5,472 bases of DNA from Actinomycetes bacterium (GTDB taxonomy: Bacteria > Actinomycetota > Acidimicrobiia > Acidimicrobiales > RAAP-2). Both the position numbers and the translations under genes were made by a program. The stretch spans positions 1 through 5,472 of the forward strand of contig JAKBAZ010000090.1 of NCBI GenBank assembly GCA_021826255.1, in the 5' to 3' direction. This document shows, piece by piece, positions 5,108-5,472 of the stretch. Each line of letters begins with the position of its first letter. Position 1 is the first letter of the stretch. The notes beneath the pieces are model-generated. The model did not search any database. It was not told the DNA's origin and worked only from the letters and a program-made list of their open reading frames with translations.

Positions 5108-5472
5108 ATGGTCACGTCAATCGAGTCCGTCGTGGGTACCGAACGCCGGGTGGTCACCGAACTGCCTGGTCCGAAGTCGCGAGAGATGCAGGCGCGACGC
5201 CAGCGGGTGGTGTCTGCGGGAGTGACCAACGGCTTTACCGCCTACATCGAGCGCGCCGAGGGAGCGATTCTCGAAGATATTGACGGGAATCGTCTGCTCG
5301 ACTTGGGCTCGGGCATTGCCGTCACCTCCATCGGGCACGCCGTACCAGAACTGATCGAAGCGGTGACTCAACAGGTGGCGTCCTTCACCCACACCTGCTT
5401 CATGGTCACCCCCTACGAGAGCTACGTCCAGGTCTGTGAAGAGTTGGCTCACCTCACTCCGGGAGACCACGA
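5108..5472 (+). CDS. gabT: 4-aminobutyrate aminotransferase GabT, N-terminal part, cut by right edge
   Basis: The first 121 codons of a class-III pyridoxal-phosphate aminotransferase, which would transfer the amino group of 4-aminobutyrate to 2-oxoglutarate, giving succinic semialdehyde and glutamate (GABA shunt, cytoplasm). Visible family features are VVTELPGPKS (15-24), the EDIDGNRLLDLGSGIAV stretch (57-73) typical of the class-III N-terminal sheet, GHAVPELIEAV (76-86) and FTHTCFMVTPYESY (93-106), which closely resembles actinobacterial GabT. The cofactor-binding lysine and most of the enzyme lie beyond the window, so substrate specificity cannot be confirmed. Other class-III transaminases, such as acetylornithine or 5-aminovalerate enzymes, remain possible, but the ELPGP and HTCFMVTPYE signatures favour GabT. 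The gene starts 100 bp downstream of tRNA-Ser with a hairpin between them; whether succinate-semialdehyde dehydrogenase follows is not visible. Confidence 0.88.
   Translation, partial: MVTSIESVVGTERRVVTELPGPKSREMQARRQRVVSAGVTNGFTAYIERAEGAILEDIDGNRLLDLGSGIAVTSIGHAVPELIEAVTQQVASFTHTCFMVTPYESYVQVCEELAHLTPGDH

Noticed and set aside
4859..5225. Short frames crossing the tRNA on both strands (4859-5083 minus, 4926-5225 plus, 4492-5091 plus)
   Set aside because: They translate the tRNA-Ser, giving the usual spurious peptide signatures such as GFEPTVPVD, and overlap tadA or gabT.
1..5472. CRISPR array, insertion sequence or toxin-antitoxin module
   Set aside because: No regular repeats, transposase motifs, terminal inverted repeats or small paired genes were found on reading both strands.

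Overview
The window looks like a chromosomal piece of a moderately GC-rich actinobacterium. The partial GabT at the right edge has an actinobacterial-type N-terminus, the -10-like boxes are of TANNNT type, there are GTG starts, and a GC-rich hairpin without a T-tract follows the tRNA. An acidimicrobial-type lineage is a guess, not something the sequence proves.

Layout from left to right. (1) Positions 1-993, minus strand: the N-terminal 331 residues of a polytopic membrane protein with about eight to nine membrane segments, running off the left edge. (2) Positions 994-1133: a 140-bp divergent intergenic region. It holds a good -35/-10 pair for the rightward gene (1038-1066), a dyad or hairpin (1079-1115) and a Shine-Dalgarno sequence (1120-1126). 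(3) Positions 1134-4430, plus strand: a 1098-residue soluble multi-sensor protein with domain order PAS-PAS-PAS-GAF-PAS-GAF-EAL. It is a c-di-GMP phosphodiesterase with the EAL catalytic residues present and no GGDEF domain. (4) Positions 4411-4866, minus strand: tadA, tRNA adenosine-34 deaminase, whose 3' end overlaps the EAL gene tail-to-tail by 20 bp. (5) Positions 4920-5007, plus strand: tRNA-Ser with anticodon CGA and an encoded CCA end, followed by an 11-bp hairpin (5012-5039) that is a likely terminator. (6) Position 5108 to the right edge, plus strand: the first 121 codons of gabT, 4-aminobutyrate aminotransferase.

Functional reading. The left half is a divergent signalling pair: a membrane sensor-like protein and a cytoplasmic c-di-GMP-degrading enzyme that share one regulatory region. 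The left protein resembles the membrane input modules that often precede GGDEF or EAL output domains in actinobacteria, so the pair could be a c-di-GMP synthase/hydrolase couple. The output domain of the left protein lies outside the window, so this is unproven. The right half is ordinary housekeeping (tRNA wobble modification, a serine tRNA, GABA catabolism).

Nothing in the window amounts to a clearly undescribed system. The points most worth a second look are the divergent c-di-GMP locus with its 5'-UTR dyad, a six-residue expansion next to the conserved QGY motif of the EAL domain, and -10-like boxes that suggest leaderless or near-leaderless transcripts for tadA and the tRNA.
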